From contig JAJZEJ010000216.1 in the NCBI GenBank assembly GCA_021828635.1, positions 1 through 5,920 of the forward strand: a stretch of 5,920 nt of DNA, written 5' to 3'. Position numbers and translations under genes: made by a program. Source of the stretch: Chloroflexota bacterium. GTDB taxonomy: Bacteria > Chloroflexota > Ktedonobacteria > Ktedonobacterales > Ktedonobacteraceae. The notes beneath the pieces were generated by a model, which was given only the letters and a program-made list of their open reading frames with translations, ran no database searches and was not told where the DNA came from. Every line of letters starts with the position of its first letter. Position 1 is the stretch's first letter. Positions 4,729 through 5,920 of the stretch are shown in pieces.

Positions 4729-4796
4729 TACATCTTTATCATCCGCCATCCGCAACTTTCACATAGATACATGGCAAAGGCACACAATATAAAGGC

Positions 4797-4808
4797 TATC
4801 ATATGATA
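4797..4808. repeat. Perfect 12-bp palindrome TATCATATGATA
   Basis: The 12 bases read the same on both strands. It could be an operator half-way between the two divergent genes, but AT-rich palindromes of this size can also occur by chance. Confidence 0.4.
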
Positions 4809-4831
4809 AATCTGTACTTTATTAGCATTAT

Positions 4832-4901
4832 AAGGTGCATTAAATAACATTATACGAATAAACTTCTATGTATCTTATATATATATCACGGAAAGGTGCA
4901 T
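4832..4901 (+). repeat. 9-bp direct repeat AAGGTGCAT, two copies
   Basis: AAGGTGCAT occurs at 4832-4840 and 4893-4901, 61 bases apart, close to six helical turns, both on the same strand. They may be two sites for one regulator or the scar of an insertion. Nothing else links the two copies. Confidence 0.35.
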
Positions 4902-4944
4902 GTATTCTTATGGCTATTCGGTCCATATTACACGTTATCCCATG

Positions 4945-4958
4945 CCGCTAGCTAGCGG
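4945..4958. promoter_or_regulatory. Perfect 14-bp palindrome CCGCTAGCTAGCGG, candidate operator of the FixC-like gene
   Basis: The palindrome is GC-rich inside AT-rich DNA and lies 15 bp before the likely -10 (TACACT, 4973-4978), across the -35 zone. With an alternative -10 TATAGC (4959-4964) and -35 TTATCC (4935-4940) it would fill the spacer. In either case a dimeric regulator bound here would contact the core promoter. Confidence 0.5.
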
Positions 4959-4969
4959 TATAGCAGATG

Positions 4970-4978
4970 TGGTACACT
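4970..4978 (+). promoter_or_regulatory. Extended -10 promoter candidate of the FixC-like gene
   Basis: TGGTACACT is a TGn extension with a four-of-six -10 hexamer; no good -35 is present. The leader would be about 40 bases and contain a small hairpin. Confidence 0.35.
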
Positions 4979-5026
4979 CACAGCACAATGTTGTTGCCAC
5001 AACACGTAAAGGACGAGGCTACCAGA

Positions 5027-5920
5027 ATGCAACAGTTTGATGCGGTTGTTGTTGGTGCTGGCCCGGCAGGGAGCAGTGCTGCGCTCGCAATGGCGCGTGC
5101 CGGACTACAAGTTGCGCTGATTGAGCGCGGAGAGTATCCTGGCGCAAAAAATGTTTCCGGTGCTGCTCTCTACGCGCCGAACCTGCTTGCCGAACTGTTA
5201 CCCAACTATTGGGAGGAAGCTCCCGTCGAACGCTATCTCACCCGTCGTGCTGTGACCTTTCTGGGCAAAGAATCGGCGGTTTCGCTTGATTTTCGCACCA
5301 GACATTTCAGCCAGCCTCCCTACAATGGCTTCACTATTTTGCGCCCCAAATTTGATCGCTGGCTCGCTAGCAAGGCTGAGGACGCAGGTGCATTGCTCAT
5401 CACCTCTACCGTCGTCGATGACCTGCTCTATGAGAACAAGTGCGTTGTAGGTGTGCGTTGCGGACGCGAGAACGGCGAATTGTATGCTCCCATCGTGATT
5501 GCGGCTGATGGCGCAAACTCGTTCCTGGCAAAAAAAGCTGGTTTGCAAAAGGAGTTTCATGCCGACGAGATGACGCTAGGTGTTAAAGAGGTGCTGCGCC
5601 TGGATGCTCACACGATTGAGGAACGCTTCAATCTCAACGACGACGAGGGCATGACGAACGAGTACGTGGGCTATGCTTCGGGCAACGTCAAAGGGGGCGC
5701 TTTCCTCTATACCAACCGCGACACGCTCTCCATTGGCGTTGTCACCCAGATTGTATCTTTAGCGCAACAGAAGCAGCGTGCCTACGATCTGCTTGACCAG
5801 TTCAAACAGCATCCAGCTATTGCGCCTCTGGTTCGTGACGCGGTGACGCTTGAATATTCGGCGCACATGATTCCAGAGGGCGGCTGGTCGATGATTCCCA
5901 GGCTATCACGTGCTGGCATG
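5027..5920 (+). CDS. fixC: FixC-like FAD-dependent oxidoreductase (electron transfer flavoprotein-quinone oxidoreductase family), 3' truncated
   Basis: The frame opens at ATG 5027, eight bases after a GAGG element (5015-5018), and is still open at the window end, giving 298 residues of the roughly 430 usual. The N-terminus is a Rossmann FAD-binding motif 'VVVGAGPAGSSAA' (GxGxxG, residues 10-15) with the ribose-binding acid E33 at the end of the second strand ('VALIERG'), followed by 'GAKNVSGAALYAP' (39-51), typical of FixC/ETF-QO, where FixC has GAKNMTGG. 'FTILRPKFDRWLA' (102-114) and the second FAD motif 'IAADGANS' (D161) are also in place. In this family electrons from an electron transfer flavoprotein go to quinone, or in Fix systems to ferredoxin by bifurcation. 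No fixA/fixB genes precede it and it seems to be the first gene of its operon; fixX, encoding the small ferredoxin, would be expected downstream, outside the window. A geranylgeranyl-reductase-type relative is a less likely alternative. Confidence 0.9.
   Translation, partial: MQQFDAVVVGAGPAGSSAALAMARAGLQVALIERGEYPGAKNVSGAALYAPNLLAELLPNYWEEAPVERYLTRRAVTFLGKESAVSLDFRTRHFSQPPYNGFTILRPKFDRWLASKAEDAGALLITSTVVDDLLYENKCVVGVRCGRENGELYAPIVIAADGANSFLAKKAGLQKEFHADEMTLGVKEVLRLDAHTIEERFNLNDDEGMTNEYVGYASGNVKGGAFLYTNRDTLSIGVVTQIVSLAQQKQRAYDLLDQFKQHPAIAPLVRDAVTLEYSAHMIPEGGWSMIPRLSRAGM

Larger units (their letters stand above)
4585..5026. other. AT-rich divergent intergenic region with many palindromes
   Basis: About 440 bases without a convincing gene; the longest frames have no ribosome binding site or protein-like pattern. 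By hand count 71 of 240 bases in 4681-4920 are G or C, far below the neighbouring genes. It holds a 17-bp inverted repeat, two perfect palindromes, a 9-bp direct repeat, a candidate promoter for each flanking gene, and a small hairpin TGTTGT/ACAACA (4989-4994/4999-5004) just before the FixC-like gene's ribosome binding site. It is most simply a regulatory region, though a degraded insertion or a small RNA is possible. Confidence 0.6.

Noticed and set aside
5198..5560. 120-codon minus-strand frame opposite the FixC-like gene
   Set aside because: It is a shadow of the plus-strand gene, which has two FAD motifs and a good start.
1..5920. CRISPR array, insertion sequence or prophage
   Set aside because: No regularly spaced long repeats, transposase or integrase motifs, or phage proteins are visible.

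Overview
The window reads as a piece of a bacterial chromosome with moderately GC-rich housekeeping genes, separated by a clearly more AT-rich accessory stretch and an AT-rich intergenic region. The mix of genes and the style of the small proteins (a lone ribbon-helix-helix protein with a 'DPFAEMIGMFEGP' tail, and a nucleotidyltransferase with a small 'WGVDL...RTPTER' partner) make me lean towards a Chloroflexota bacterium, perhaps a Ktedonobacteria-type genome. This is an inference from protein style, not from a marker gene.

Layout. Positions 1-978 hold the 3' part of a PLP-dependent aminotransferase (fold type I, MocR / 2-aminoadipate type). A short hairpin and a good ribosome binding site lead into a purine nucleosidase of the MTA/SAH nucleosidase family (1027-1722), probably in the same transcript. 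From about 1730 to 3117 the DNA becomes more AT-rich and carries small accessory genes: a solitary ribbon-helix-helix antitoxin-like gene (1780-2007) with its own promoter, about 350 bases without a convincing gene, and a two-gene operon (2366-3117) made of an 82-residue protein and an AbiEii/DUF6036-like nucleotidyltransferase joined by an ATGA overlap. This pair is the least described element here and looks toxin-antitoxin-like.

Positions 3218-4291 encode a full three-domain Ada protein (methyl-phosphotriester acceptor, AraC-type DNA binding, O6-alkylguanine transferase). A sequence very close to the E. coli Ada box lies just upstream of its likely promoter, which suggests autoregulated adaptive response. 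A long hairpin follows the ada stop codon and separates it from a convergent 75-residue gene of unknown function (4357-4584, minus strand).

Positions 4585-5026 have no convincing gene. This stretch is AT-rich (about 30% GC by hand count for 4681-4920) and full of palindromes and inverted repeats. It serves as a divergent regulatory region between the 75-residue gene and a FixC-like FAD oxidoreductase gene (5027 to beyond the window end), which probably feeds electrons between an electron transfer flavoprotein and a quinone or ferredoxin. The genes do not form one pathway: metabolism (aminotransferase, nucleosidase), DNA alkylation repair (Ada), accessory TA-like modules and electron transfer (FixC) sit side by side.
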